Assembly (NCBI RefSeq): GCF_004320535.1
Contig: NZ_SIHY01000001.1
Location: 1,116,001 to 1,180,000, forward strand
Length of the DNA stretch: 64,000 nucleotides
Source: Arthrobacter sp. S41
Lineage (GTDB): Bacteria > Actinomycetota > Actinomycetes > Actinomycetales > Micrococcaceae
Direction of reading: 5' to 3'
Shown here: positions 17,419 through 26,553 of the stretch, in pieces
How the letters are laid out: the number at the start of each line of letters is the position of its first letter
Numbering within the stretch: position 1 is the first letter of the stretch
The notes under the pieces: generated by a model
What the model was told of the DNA's origin: nothing
The model's input: only the letters and a program-made list of their open reading frames with translations
Database searches by the model: none
Translations under genes and position numbers: made by a program

Positions 17419-18870
17419 GTGACTCAACCACGTATCCGCAGCCCACGTCCAGTACCGACCAAAGACTTGGCCGAGCTGTTGCTCGGAATTGAAACCGAGT
17501 TTGAAGTTCCCGCGCCCTTTGATCAGCAGACACTCACTGCAGCCGAGACGGCCGTGGCCGACTTGGAACTGCCAGAGCGCGACGCCACCGACATGCCATT
17601 TTTCACCATCGACCCCGAAGGTGCCACGGATCTAGACCAGGCAATGTATCTGGAAAAGAACGAAGCTGGCTACGTGGTGAACTATGCCATCGCGGATGTA
17701 CCGGCGTTTGTTAAATTGGGCAGCAAGCTCGATGAGGTAGCACGCCAACGTGGACAGACTTACTATCTTCCTCACCGTAAGATCTCTTTGCATCCACCAT
17801 TGATCTCTGAAGATCAAGGCTCATTATTACCTGATCAGGTTCGCCCCGCCTTCCACTGGAGAATAACCCTTGATACTCAGGGCGCGCTTGGCGAGATTGA
17901 GCTGAGCCGGGTACGCATCAGATCCCGCGCGCAGTTGGACTACGTTTCCGCCCAAAAGAGCCTCGACGAATCTTCCGGGAACGAACAGCTAGAGTTACTG
18001 GCCGAAATTGGCGCCCTGCGCACCAAGCAGGAACAGCTACGCGGCGGCGCATCACTGACCCTGCCTGATCAAGAAGTCGAGGCGACGGACGATGGCTACA
18101 AGCTGGTGAGCCGAGTTCCTCTGCCTTTGGAAGATCACAACGCCCAGATCTCCTTGTTGACTGGCATTGCCGCAGCCCGGCTGATGCTCGATGCCGGCGT
18201 CGGAATCCTTCGCACCATGTCTGCCCCCGAGGACAAAGCGTTAGCGGACTTCCGCACACAAACCCAGCTCCTAGGTCATCCATGGGATCAGAGCATCAGC
18301 TATGGCCAATACCTGCACACCCTAGATGTCAGCGACCCACAACAACTGGTGATTATGCACCGCGCAGCATCACTGTTCCGTGGGGCCGACTACCAAGTTA
18401 TTAATGGTCAGCCCGAAACCGACCTCGTTCAGGCCGCTTTGGCTGCGCCCTACGCACATACCACCGCACCGCTGCGACGCTTGGTGGACCGCTTTGTACT
18501 GCTCACCTGCAGCTTGCTGACCTCAAATCAGAGCATTCCTGATGAGCTGAAAACCGCTCTGGACCAGCTTCCAGAACTGATGCAATCAAGCTCCGCTTCG
18601 GCCAACAAGGTCAACAAGGCTGCGCTGGATCTGATGGAAGCAGTACTTCTACAAAACCGTATTGGAGAAGAATTCCAAGCCATCGTGGTGCAAAGTGCAC
18701 GCGGCGGCGAAGGGAAATCTGCCGAAGGACAACTACAGCTAGTGCAATTGCCGGTCACCGGTAGTTTCACCGGAGACGGCGAACCGGGAACTTTGGTCAC
18801 CGCAAAGTTGATCCAGGCTGATCCCACACAGCGAAAGATTAGCTTTGAAATCGTGGCCCAAAACTCCTAA
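17419..18870 (+). CDS. RNB-domain exoribonuclease (RNase II/R family)
   Basis: A 483-residue 3'-5' exoribonuclease. The RNB catalytic core is clear: FFTIDPEGATDLDQAMYLE (about 55-73) carries the aspartates that bind magnesium, followed by YYLPHRKISLHPPLISE. The C-terminal part has only a weak S1-like segment, and the N-terminal cold-shock domains of RNase R are absent. It is therefore much shorter than RNase R and resembles the compact actinobacterial RNB proteins. The start is a GTG behind AAGGGG. It lies between DUF3107 and an RNA helicase, consistent with RNA turnover. Confidence 0.88.
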   Translation: MTQPRIRSPRPVPTKDLAELLLGIETEFEVPAPFDQQTLTAAETAVADLELPERDATDMPFFTIDPEGATDLDQAMYLEKNEAGYVVNYAIADVPAFVKLGSKLDEVARQRGQTYYLPHRKISLHPPLISEDQGSLLPDQVRPAFHWRITLDTQGALGEIELSRVRIRSRAQLDYVSAQKSLDESSGNEQLELLAEIGALRTKQEQLRGGASLTLPDQEVEATDDGYKLVSRVPLPLEDHNAQISLLTGIAAARLMLDAGVGILRTMSAPEDKALADFRTQTQLLGHPWDQSISYGQYLHTLDVSDPQQLVIMHRAASLFRGADYQVINGQPETDLVQAALAAPYAHTTAPLRRLVDRFVLLTCSLLTSNQSIPDELKTALDQLPELMQSSSASANKVNKAALDLMEAVLLQNRIGEEFQAIVVQSARGGEGKSAEGQLQLVQLPVTGSFTGDGEPGTLVTAKLIQADPTQRKISFEIVAQNS

Positions 18871-19122
18871 CCCAAGGTTTTTGACTAGAACCCGTTATGC
18901 TTGGGCTATTAGAAAATAGGATGCCCGATCGCAATGGGCTGAGAAATAAAACAGTATCTTGGTGGCTTCCCAGCGGTCACCATTCCCTAGGTGAATGAGA
19001 TTCTCCTAAGCGAAACGACGCGATCGGCTCCGCTGGAATAGCACAGCACGATGAACCCACGGCAGAAAATGCCGAGGAATCACTCCGGAGCTGGGCCCAC
19101 ATGAAACGAGAATATTAATATC
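18871..19122 (+). other. Long untranslated leader before the RhlE-type helicase gene
   Basis: A 252-base non-coding stretch. A small perfect hairpin, CGGCA and TGCCG around GAAAA, lies at 19060-19074. A possible 17-codon upstream reading frame runs from an ATG at 19051 to a TGA at 19102-19104. The helicase GTG at 19123 has only a weak ribosome site. RNA-helicase genes often autoregulate through long leaders, but nothing here proves that. Confidence 0.35.
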
Positions 19123-20748
19123 GTGACTGACACGACTCTGACGGCAGAAGCTGCCGAACCACAAGACCCACAGACCATCGAAGAGCCAGCAAAGCAGAAC
19201 TTTGCAGACCTCAAGGTCCGTTCAGACATTGTCGCTTCCCTTTCGGAAGCCGGGATCGAGTATCCCTTCCCCATCCAGTCGCTGACCCTTCCGGTGGCTC
19301 TGGGCGGAAATGACATCATTGGCCAGGCAAAGACCGGTACCGGTAAGACCCTTGGCTTTGGTATCCCTGCATTGCAGCGCGTGATCCGTGCAGGCGACAA
19401 AGGCTACGATAATCTTGAATTCCCAGGTGCCCCGCAGGCACTGATCGTTGCCCCAACTCGTGAACTGGCTATCCAGGTTGGCGCCGACCTCGCACAGGCA
19501 TCAAAGCACTCCAACATCTCCATCACCACCATCTATGGCGGTCGCCCCTACGAAGAGCAGATCAATGCTCTGAAGGCCGGCACCGACGTGATTGTTGGTA
19601 CCCCAGGTCGCCTTATTGACCTGAACCGTCAGCGCGTGCTGAACCTCAAGCAGGTTCGCACCGTTGTCTTGGATGAGGCCGACGAAATGCTGGACCTTGG
19701 CTTCCTGCCCGACGTAGAGCGCATCTTGGCTGCCTTGCCTCCGGTACGCCAGGCAATGCTGTTCTCGGCCACCATGCCGGGCGCTGTGATCACCATGGCA
19801 CGGCGCTACATGACCCGTCCAACACATATTCGTGCCCAGGATCCAGGAGACGACGATTCGCTGACCAAGCGCAACATCCGTCAGCTGGTCTACCGCGCAC
19901 ACAACATGGACAAGGACGAGATGGTGGCCCGCCTGCTTCAGGCTGAAGGCCGTGGCAAGTCCATCATCTTCACGCAGACTAAGCGTTCGGCTGCTCGACT
20001 TTCTGATGAGCTGGTAGACCGTGGCTTTAATGCCGGTTCTTTGCATGGTGACCTTGGTCAGGGTGCTCGCGAACAGGCGCTGAAGGCGTTCCGTTCAGGC
20101 AAGATTGAAATTCTGGTTGCTACCGATGTTGCTGCCCGCGGTATCGACGTTGATGACGTCACCCACGTGGTCAACTTGCAGTGCCCAGATGACGAGAACA
20201 CTTACCTTCACCGTGTTGGTCGTACCGGCCGTGCTGGCAACACCGGCACCGCGGTAACTTTTGTTGACTGGGATTCGGTTCCTCGTTGGTCCTTGATCAA
20301 CAAGGCACTGGGACTGAACGTTCCAGAGCCAGTGGAGACCTACTCGTCTTCCCCTCACTTCTTCACGGATCTGGACATTCCTAAGGGAACCAAGGGCCGT
20401 TTGCCACGCGCAAAGAAGGCTGCCCCTGCAGAGGGCGAAGGTTCGGAGCGTCGTGAAGATTCACAGCGCACTCCTCGCCGTCGCAACAACTCGCGCTCCC
20501 GTACCCGCACCGTCAACGGTCAGAAGACCGAACAGCGCGCCGGTCAGGAAGCCGTTGGCGAGCAGGAGAATTCACGCCACGGCCACTCCAAGGGCAAGCA
20601 GGACCGTCCAGCACGTGAGAACGAGCGGCATCGCGAATCGCACCAGCCAAATGCTTCAGCTGAGGCCGGCACGGATGCATCAGCACAGGAACCACGCCGC
20701 CGTTCGCGTCGTCGTACCCGTAGCACCGATGCAGGTGGACAGGACTAG
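19123..20748 (+). CDS. DEAD-box ATP-dependent RNA helicase (RhlE type)
   Basis: A 541-residue helicase. Motif I AKTGTGKT is at 69-76, the PTREL motif at 111-115, motif II DEAD at 184-187 and SAT near 213-215. In the second RecA domain, ATDVAARGIDV and HRVGRTGRAG follow. After about residue 430 comes a low-complexity, arginine- and glutamate-rich tail typical of the RhlE/CsdA groups and likely to bind RNA. It unwinds RNA duplexes in ribosome assembly or decay. The start is GTG. The location near TetR and DUF3107 matches Rv3211 in M. tuberculosis (from memory). Confidence 0.9.
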   Translation: MTDTTLTAEAAEPQDPQTIEEPAKQNFADLKVRSDIVASLSEAGIEYPFPIQSLTLPVALGGNDIIGQAKTGTGKTLGFGIPALQRVIRAGDKGYDNLEFPGAPQALIVAPTRELAIQVGADLAQASKHSNISITTIYGGRPYEEQINALKAGTDVIVGTPGRLIDLNRQRVLNLKQVRTVVLDEADEMLDLGFLPDVERILAALPPVRQAMLFSATMPGAVITMARRYMTRPTHIRAQDPGDDDSLTKRNIRQLVYRAHNMDKDEMVARLLQAEGRGKSIIFTQTKRSAARLSDELVDRGFNAGSLHGDLGQGAREQALKAFRSGKIEILVATDVAARGIDVDDVTHVVNLQCPDDENTYLHRVGRTGRAGNTGTAVTFVDWDSVPRWSLINKALGLNVPEPVETYSSSPHFFTDLDIPKGTKGRLPRAKKAAPAEGEGSERREDSQRTPRRRNNSRSRTRTVNGQKTEQRAGQEAVGEQENSRHGHSKGKQDRPARENERHRESHQPNASAEAGTDASAQEPRRRSRRRTRSTDAGGQD

Positions 20749-20799
20749 TTTCAAGTCCCACCAGTTCGTTCGTTCTTCCGAAAGGAACCTAAGCCAGCG

Positions 20800-21711
20800 G
20801 TGCTTGCTCAACCCGAAGAATCAGCAATACCTGAAACCGGAGCTGATGATGATTCATCATCGTCAGCTCCGGCGTCAGCCAATACCGTGTACCACGGCGA
20901 CAATCTAAGCATTCTCTCGGCTTTGCCAGATGAAAGCTTCACCTTGATCTACGTGGATCCGCCATTTAACACCGGACGTAAACAGACTCGTGCCCAGCGC
21001 ACGATGGTTCGTGCTGCCGAAGGTGAAGGTGACCGCACCGGTTTCCAAGGTCGTGCCTACAGCACCGAACTTGGTGCTGCGCGTTCTTACCAGGACACCT
21101 TTGACGATTACCTCAGCTTCATTGAGCCAAGGCTTCGTCAGGCGCACCGTCTGCTCACCCAAGATGGCACCTTGTATGTGCACCTCGACTACCGCGAGGT
21201 CCACTACGTCAAGGTTCTACTCGATGAGATTTTTGGTCGCGACAGCTTCTTGAACGAAATCATATGGGCCTACGATTACGGAGCCCGCGCCAAGAACCGT
21301 TGGCCGGCTAAGCATGACACCATTTTGGTGTATGTGAAGGATCCAAAGAAGTATCACTTTGATTCTTCAGAAGTAGACCGTGAACCGTACATGGCTCCCG
21401 GCTTGGTCACTCCCGAAAAGCGAGCTTTGGGCAAGCTGCCTACCGACGTTTGGTGGCACACCATCGTTTCGCCAACAGGCAAGGAAAAAACCGGATACCC
21501 AACACAAAAGCCTGAAGGTATTTTGCGTCGAGTAGTTTCGGCATCTTCACGCCCAGGCGACTGGGTATTGGACTTCTTTGCCGGTTCTGGAACGACCGGA
21601 GCGGTAGCTGCAAAGCTGGGACGAAAGTTTGTCTTGGTAGATCAGAATTCGGAAGCAATCGACGTGATGCGTTCACGCTTGCCCGAGTCGACTACCTATA
21701 CCGAGGCCTGA
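20800..21711 (+). CDS. Site-specific DNA methyltransferase, N6-adenine/N4-cytosine, beta order
   Basis: A 303-residue amino-methyltransferase. Catalytic motif IV reads DPPFNTG (53-59) and precedes the SAM-binding motif I FAGSGTTGA (260-268), the order of the beta group. DPPF is less common than DPPY but occurs in the family. No restriction endonuclease gene lies beside it, so it is an orphan enzyme, possibly epigenetic. The target sequence cannot be read from the gene. The start is GTG at 20800 with AAAGGAA 13 bases upstream. The first 28 residues are an Asp/Ser/Ala-rich linker encoded over a strong hairpin. Confidence 0.87.
   Translation: MLAQPEESAIPETGADDDSSSSAPASANTVYHGDNLSILSALPDESFTLIYVDPPFNTGRKQTRAQRTMVRAAEGEGDRTGFQGRAYSTELGAARSYQDTFDDYLSFIEPRLRQAHRLLTQDGTLYVHLDYREVHYVKVLLDEIFGRDSFLNEIIWAYDYGARAKNRWPAKHDTILVYVKDPKKYHFDSSEVDREPYMAPGLVTPEKRALGKLPTDVWWHTIVSPTGKEKTGYPTQKPEGILRRVVSASSRPGDWVLDFFAGSGTTGAVAAKLGRKFVLVDQNSEAIDVMRSRLPESTTYTEA
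20837..20872 (+). repeat. 16-bp hairpin inside the 5' end of the methyltransferase gene
   Basis: Arms 20837-20852 and 20857-20872 pair over 16 positions with a single G-T wobble around a TTCA loop. The DNA encodes the Asp/Ser-rich linker of the methyltransferase. There is no T-tract, so it is not a classical terminator. It may affect translation or mark a later true start. Confidence 0.6.
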
Positions 21712-22541
21712 GTTCCACTGCTTTCCTGAATAATACGTTGCAACATTTCCGGCTCGGTGACATTCTCACCGAGCCGGTTTAGTTTCCCGGTTCCGTGATA
21801 ATCCGAGGAACCGGTGATGATCAAGTTCTTTTTGGCAGCAAGGTCAAGCAACCATTCCTTGCCTTCTTCACTGTTGTCTCGGTGATGAATTTCCACCCCA
21901 CCCAGACCGGCGTCGATCATTTCGTGGAACGTTGAGTTGGGTACGGTCCGTCCACGCAGCGAGGCTTTCGGGTGGGCAAACACGGGGACTCCCCCGGCTT
22001 CACGGACAAGTTTGACCGCTTCGGCCGGACGTACTGCGGGGTGGGTAACATAGTATTTGGAACGCGAAGACAAGATATTAGCGAAGGCCTCATTGCGATT
22101 CTCTGACACCCCTGCAGAGACCAGAGCATCAGCAATATGCGGACGGCCAATGGTTGCGCCCGGTTGGCAATGCTCACTGACCAAATCCCAACTCACCGGG
22201 TAGTCCTCAGCCAGACGTTCAACAATGCGCTGCGCACGAATGATGCGAGCGTTACGCGATAATTCCAGCTCGTCTAGCAGTGGCTGATAGGTGGGGTCAT
22301 GCAAATAACTAAGCAAATGCACGCTAATCCCGTTGGGGTCCTGGCAGGTAATTTCCATGCCAGGAATGAAACCGACCCCCAGTTCCTTTGCCGTTTCGGC
22401 AGCCGGCGCCCAACCAGTGGTTTGATCATGGTCGGTCAACGCCACCACATCTAGTCCAGCGGTGGCAGAAGAACGGATCAAATCGGAAGGAGTTTGAGTT
22501 CCGTCTGACACGTTGGAGTGGGTGTGCAGGTCAATTCGCAT
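21696..22541 (-). CDS. PHP-domain metal-dependent phosphoesterase
   Basis: A 281-residue PHP protein. All four metal motifs are visible: HTHSNVSDGT at the N-terminus, LTDHDQTTGW near 36-45, FAHPKAS near 190 and GSSDYHG near 244. Family knowledge: free-standing PHP proteins of this size hydrolyse nucleoside 3',5'-bisphosphates or short oligonucleotides (RNase AM / TrpH group). The exact substrate is not shown. It overlaps the end of the convergent methyltransferase gene by 16 bases. Confidence 0.87.
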   Translation of the reverse strand: MRIDLHTHSNVSDGTQTPSDLIRSSATAGLDVVALTDHDQTTGWAPAAETAKELGVGFIPGMEITCQDPNGISVHLLSYLHDPTYQPLLDELELSRNARIIRAQRIVERLAEDYPVSWDLVSEHCQPGATIGRPHIADALVSAGVSENRNEAFANILSSRSKYYVTHPAVRPAEAVKLVREAGGVPVFAHPKASLRGRTVPNSTFHEMIDAGLGGVEIHHRDNSEEGKEWLLDLAAKKNLIITGSSDYHGTGKLNRLGENVTEPEMLQRIIQESSGTQASV

Positions 22542-22606
22542 ATTCCTAGATTATCCCTTGCGCTGATTCTTTGCTGGGAAAGCTGAGTTGGTGACACACT
22601 TGGATT

Positions 22607-24154
22607 ATGACCAATCAAGAATCATCTGCCACAGGCACAAATCAGCCGTTGGAAGACCGAGTGAACAACCGTTCCCAGCGTCCAACGTCCAAGGCATTCC
22701 AAGAATTCATGGCCTCCTCGTGGGCAACTGACACGTCGCAGCTACCAGAACAGGATGCAGCTGCACCGTTCGCTGTGGCCCGCCGTGCCAAGCTTTCGGA
22801 AAACTTTGTTGGTGAGCGTCTTGTCATTCCTGCCGGCCCATTGAAGGTCCGCTCCAATGACACCGATTACCGCTTCCGCCCACATTCGGCCTTTGCTCAC
22901 CTGACCGGTCTCGGTGTTGACCATGAACCAGATGCAGTTTTGGTTATGGAACCAACCGATGACGGTGCTGGCGAGCACGGCAGCAATCACGTTTCCACTT
23001 TGTACTTCGCCCCGATGGCTGGGCGCGACACCACCGACTTCTACCTGAACTCCCGCTCCGGCGAGTTCTGGGTCGGTCCGCGCCCAACGCTGTCTTCCCT
23101 CTCCGCACGCACCGGCTTGCCAACCGATTCCCTGGAACAGCTAGAAATGGCCGTCACCAAGAATGCTGGCCCGCAGGCGCTTGGTGGTATCCGCATTCGT
23201 TTGGTCCGCGAAGTCGACATGAACATGGATGCTCTCGTTGACACTTCACGGATGAACACTGCACAGGATCTAGAGGCCAGCGATGCCCTAGATACCGAGC
23301 TTTCCGAGTTTGTCTCTGAAATTCGTCTGATCAAGGATGAGCACGAAATCACTGAATTGCGCGGTTCAGTTGCAGCGACCATCAATGGTTTTGAAGATGT
23401 TGTACGCAACTTGGATAAGGCTATTGAGCACGAGCGTGGTGAGCGCGTTGTTGAAGGTGCGTTCTTTGCACGTGCTCGCCTTGAAGGCAATGAACTGGGC
23501 TACGACACCATCGCAGCCTCGGGCAATAACGCCACGATCCTGCACTGGATCCGCAACACCGGTACCGTCTCACCAGGCGAAGTTCTGTTGCTGGATGCAG
23601 GTGTCGAAGCAGAATCCCTGTACACCGCAGACATCACCCGCTCGTTGCCAGTGTCCGGTCAGTACACCGAGGTTCAGCGCAAGGTTTACCAGGCCGTTCT
23701 AGATGCCGCCGATGCAGCGTTTGCTGCGGTCAAGCCAGGTCTGAAGTTCCGCGATCTGCATTTGATCGCCACCCGTGTTCTGGCCGAACGTCTCTCAGAG
23801 TGGGGCATCTTGCCTGTCTCGGTAGAAGAAGCCATGAGCCAAGAAGGTCAGCATCACCGTCGTTGGATGCCACACGGCACCAGCCACCACTTGGGGCTAG
23901 ACGTTCACGACTGTGCTCAGGCTCGCGCCGAGCTGTACCTGGACGCAGAACTCAAGGAAGGCATGGTCTTCACCATCGAACCTGGCCTGTACTTCAAGGA
24001 CGAGGATCTTGCGATCCCTGAAGAGTTCCGCGGTTTGGGTGTGCGCATTGAAGACGACATTCTTGTCACCGCTGATGGTGCCGAGAACTTGAGCGCTGCT
24101 TTGCCTCGAAACCCAGAGGACGTTGAGTCATGGATGGCCAAGCTGCGCGGCTAA
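22607..24154 (+). CDS. pepP: Xaa-Pro aminopeptidase (aminopeptidase P)
   Basis: A 515-residue M24-family metallopeptidase that removes N-terminal residues next to proline. The dinuclear metal ligands are visible: LLLDAGVEAES and TADITR (two Asp), PHGTSHHLGLDVHD (His), FTIEPGLYF (Glu) and RIEDDILVT (Glu). The N-terminal domain of about 200 residues, with FRPHSAFAHLTGL, is the creatinase-type substrate domain. The ATG at 22607 gives the usual actinobacterial length. It is monocistronic, ended by a strong terminator. Confidence 0.93.
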   Translation: MTNQESSATGTNQPLEDRVNNRSQRPTSKAFQEFMASSWATDTSQLPEQDAAAPFAVARRAKLSENFVGERLVIPAGPLKVRSNDTDYRFRPHSAFAHLTGLGVDHEPDAVLVMEPTDDGAGEHGSNHVSTLYFAPMAGRDTTDFYLNSRSGEFWVGPRPTLSSLSARTGLPTDSLEQLEMAVTKNAGPQALGGIRIRLVREVDMNMDALVDTSRMNTAQDLEASDALDTELSEFVSEIRLIKDEHEITELRGSVAATINGFEDVVRNLDKAIEHERGERVVEGAFFARARLEGNELGYDTIAASGNNATILHWIRNTGTVSPGEVLLLDAGVEAESLYTADITRSLPVSGQYTEVQRKVYQAVLDAADAAFAAVKPGLKFRDLHLIATRVLAERLSEWGILPVSVEEAMSQEGQHHRRWMPHGTSHHLGLDVHDCAQARAELYLDAELKEGMVFTIEPGLYFKDEDLAIPEEFRGLGVRIEDDILVTADGAENLSAALPRNPEDVESWMAKLRG

Positions 24155-24171
24155 TCTAGGCAGACAATGCT

Positions 24172-24235
24172 TAAAACTGAAGGTCTCGATGTCATTGCAA
24201 TGAGCAATGACACCGAGACCTTCAGTGTTTTTGTT
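24172..24235. terminator. Bidirectional terminator between pepP and the stress-protein gene
   Basis: A long stem with perfect 12-base outer arms (24178-24189 and 24214-24225) and a further inner pairing near 24191-24211. On the plus strand TGTTTTTGTT follows; on the minus strand the stem is followed by TTTTAAGC. It can end both convergent transcripts. Confidence 0.85.
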
Positions 24236-24243
24236 CTAAGTTT

Positions 24244-25128
24244 TTAGGCTTCCGACTCGTCGTCCTTGGCCCGGTGCTGCGAACCTTGTGAAGGATTGAT
24301 CGTCGGTTCAACCGCTGAAAGATCTTCATCGTTCTCGGCTTCAGAAGACTTATTCTGTGCTGATGAATCTTCGGCCGGCTTGGTGGCAGGCTCTTCGGCC
24401 GCCGCTGACTTTGGCTCGTTCACCCGCACACCGTAGCGTGGGCGTCCATCAGGCAAGTCCGGGAACTGACCCTTGCGTGCATCAGTTGCTTCTGCGGTAT
24501 CTGGAGCCTGCGTTGGGTTTGGCTGGGTAGTAGTAGCCACCGGCGCCTGCTGCTGAACCTGGGTTGGTGCGTGGTGCGTGCCGGGTGCTTGCTGCGCGCC
24601 AGGCTGCTGTGCCCCTGGCTGCTGCGCGTTACCCTGTTGCGGACGCATAGGAAGTTTCGAAGCCAGTGCGCGAGCGGCTTGTGCCTGCTCGAAGTCCACC
24701 ACCACGTCAAAGCTGGTAGCGACAAACTGGCTGGAGGAGGCAAAATCGCGCTTTCCGCGACGAGTTGAGTAGCTCACCACACCGGCCACCATCCAGATGG
24801 CCATGCCCAGACCGATGGAGGAAAGGATCTGGTAAAGACCGTTTCCGCCGCCGCCGAATAGCGAAAGTAGCAGGCCGACAAACAGGCCCATCATGCCACC
24901 CTGGGCGGCACCAGCAAGCGCCACCTTTGGGTAAGAAAGCTTCGCGGTCACTCGCTCGACAGTACGTACGTCATTACCGACAATGCTCACCGAAGCAACG
25001 GGAAAATCATTGTCTGCTAAGTAATCAACGAGCTTCTGCGCGTCGAGGTAGCTGGTGTAACGTCCAAGCAGTTCTCCGCGAGGCAAACCGTTGGGGCTGA
25101 TCGAATTTACTCTATGAGGCGAGGTCAT
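24244..25128 (-). CDS. YflT-type general stress protein with low-complexity tail
   Basis: A 294-residue protein. Residues 1-75 resemble the YflT domain of heat-induced stress proteins, with GRYTSYLDAQKLVDYLADNDFPV near 20-42. A glycine-rich hydrophobic stretch follows, GAAQGGMMGLFVGLLLSLF and another membrane-like segment (about 75-125). The rest is rich in Gln, Pro and Ala, including tandem GAQQP units, then acidic. The ATG at 25128 was chosen because the domain begins just after it. Regulation by a stress sigma factor is likely by analogy but no promoter was recognised. Confidence 0.75.
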   Translation of the reverse strand: MTSPHRVNSISPNGLPRGELLGRYTSYLDAQKLVDYLADNDFPVASVSIVGNDVRTVERVTAKLSYPKVALAGAAQGGMMGLFVGLLLSLFGGGGNGLYQILSSIGLGMAIWMVAGVVSYSTRRGKRDFASSSQFVATSFDVVVDFEQAQAARALASKLPMRPQQGNAQQPGAQQPGAQQAPGTHHAPTQVQQQAPVATTTQPNPTQAPDTAEATDARKGQFPDLPDGRPRYGVRVNEPKSAAAEEPATKPAEDSSAQNKSSEAENDEDLSAVEPTINPSQGSQHRAKDDESEA

Positions 25129-25260
25129 ATCTATATTGTGCACAGGTTTACTGTGAGCCTGCCTAGTTGTGAAGTAACTATCGCTGACGGTGAAAGAAAC
25201 AGTGGCTATCCTGTGGCTTTGCACACCGCGATGACCAGTGGGACACGATAGTCTAGAGAG

Positions 25261-26511
25261 GTGAGCGCACCAGTGTCTAAAATCTTCGTCGCCCGACTTC
25301 TCGGGCTTGATGTCTTCGACCCCTTGGGCGACCGCTTGGGCCGATTACGCGATGTTGTCGTCGTTTCCCGCGGCCCGCAGAAGGCCGCTGCTTGTGTTGG
25401 TCTGGTGGTCGAGGTACCCGGCAAACGTCGAGTCTTTGTACCGATGACTCGCATCCAGTCGATGGAAGCCAACCAGGTGATTTGTTCTGGTCTGGTAAAT
25501 ATGCGCCGCTTCCAACAGCGTGGCCAAGAAATCCTTGTTGTCGCCGAAATGTTTGACCGCACCATCACCTTTGTTGATGGATCCGGTCGCGGTGTTATTG
25601 AAGATATTGGATTGGCCCAGACCCGTCGTGGGGATTGGGAAATCAATGAATACTACGTACAGCGCGGCGTACCTACGTCTTCACTGCTGGGCCTACGCTC
25701 GCGCAAGCGTGACAAGGTACTAGTTTCCTGGCAGGACCTGCGTCACGGCTCCCAAGAAGAACCACAGTCAGCAGACACCTTCGTGGCCACCCACGATGAG
25801 ATGAAACCCGCTGACTTCGCCGACGCTCTTCATGAAATGAATGAAAAGCGTCGTCTAGAAATTGCTGCGCACCTGCAAGATGAGCGCCTTGCGGACGTGC
25901 TTCAGGAATTGCCAGACCGTGAGCAGGTTGAGATCCTTTCAGCCCTCGGCCTTGAACGCGCTGCAGATGTGCTTGAAGAGATGGACCCTGACGACGCAGC
26001 CGACTTGTTGGCCGGTGTTTCTGAGGAAACCAAACATCAGCTCTTGGATCTGATGAACGAGGATGAAGCGAAGGACGTTCGCCGTCTGTTGGCCTACCCC
26101 GAAGGTACTGCCGGTTCGGTCATGACCCCCGTTCCAGTCATCTTGACTCCGGAGTCGACTGTGGCTGAAGCTCTGGCCTCCGTCCGTTTAGAAGAGCTGA
26201 GTCCCGCGTTGGCTTCCACTGTGTATGTGGTGCGCCCTCCCCTGGAGACTCCCACTGGACGATATTTGGGACAGGTTCACATTCAGGCGCTCTTGCGCGC
26301 AGCACCACCCGAACCATTGGGCGACATCCTTGATACTGAGCTTGAATCCATGTCGGATCTCGCCGATATCTCGGAAGTCGTCAGGCATTTAGCCACGTAT
26401 AACCTCACCAGTGTGGGTGTGACCAATAAAGAGGGCCGGCTCGTTGGAGCCATCACCGTCGATGACATTTTGGATCACATCCTTCCCGATGATTGGCGCT
26501 CTCAGGACTAA
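25261..26511 (+). CDS. PRC-barrel / MgtE-N / CBS protein without a channel domain
   Basis: A 416-residue cytoplasmic protein. Residues 1-150 contain PRC-barrel-like segments. Residues 175-275 form the acidic MgtE N domain, with repeats such as LPDREQVEILSALG and MDPDDAADLLAGV. CBS domains follow to the end, with GSVMTPVPVIL and VGAITVDDILDHILP. The transmembrane pore of MgtE is absent, so it cannot transport magnesium alone; it may sense Mg2+ or nucleotides. The GTG at 25261 was taken; another GTG lies 4 codons later. It is followed by DUF1003 and Mrp genes, as Rv1232c-Rv1231c-Rv1229c (from memory). Confidence 0.85.
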   Translation: MSAPVSKIFVARLLGLDVFDPLGDRLGRLRDVVVVSRGPQKAAACVGLVVEVPGKRRVFVPMTRIQSMEANQVICSGLVNMRRFQQRGQEILVVAEMFDRTITFVDGSGRGVIEDIGLAQTRRGDWEINEYYVQRGVPTSSLLGLRSRKRDKVLVSWQDLRHGSQEEPQSADTFVATHDEMKPADFADALHEMNEKRRLEIAAHLQDERLADVLQELPDREQVEILSALGLERAADVLEEMDPDDAADLLAGVSEETKHQLLDLMNEDEAKDVRRLLAYPEGTAGSVMTPVPVILTPESTVAEALASVRLEELSPALASTVYVVRPPLETPTGRYLGQVHIQALLRAAPPEPLGDILDTELESMSDLADISEVVRHLATYNLTSVGVTNKEGRLVGAITVDDILDHILPDDWRSQD

Positions 26512-26553
26512 ACGAGCACCATCAACAGACAGATCAGCAGAGGAGTTCCAGCT

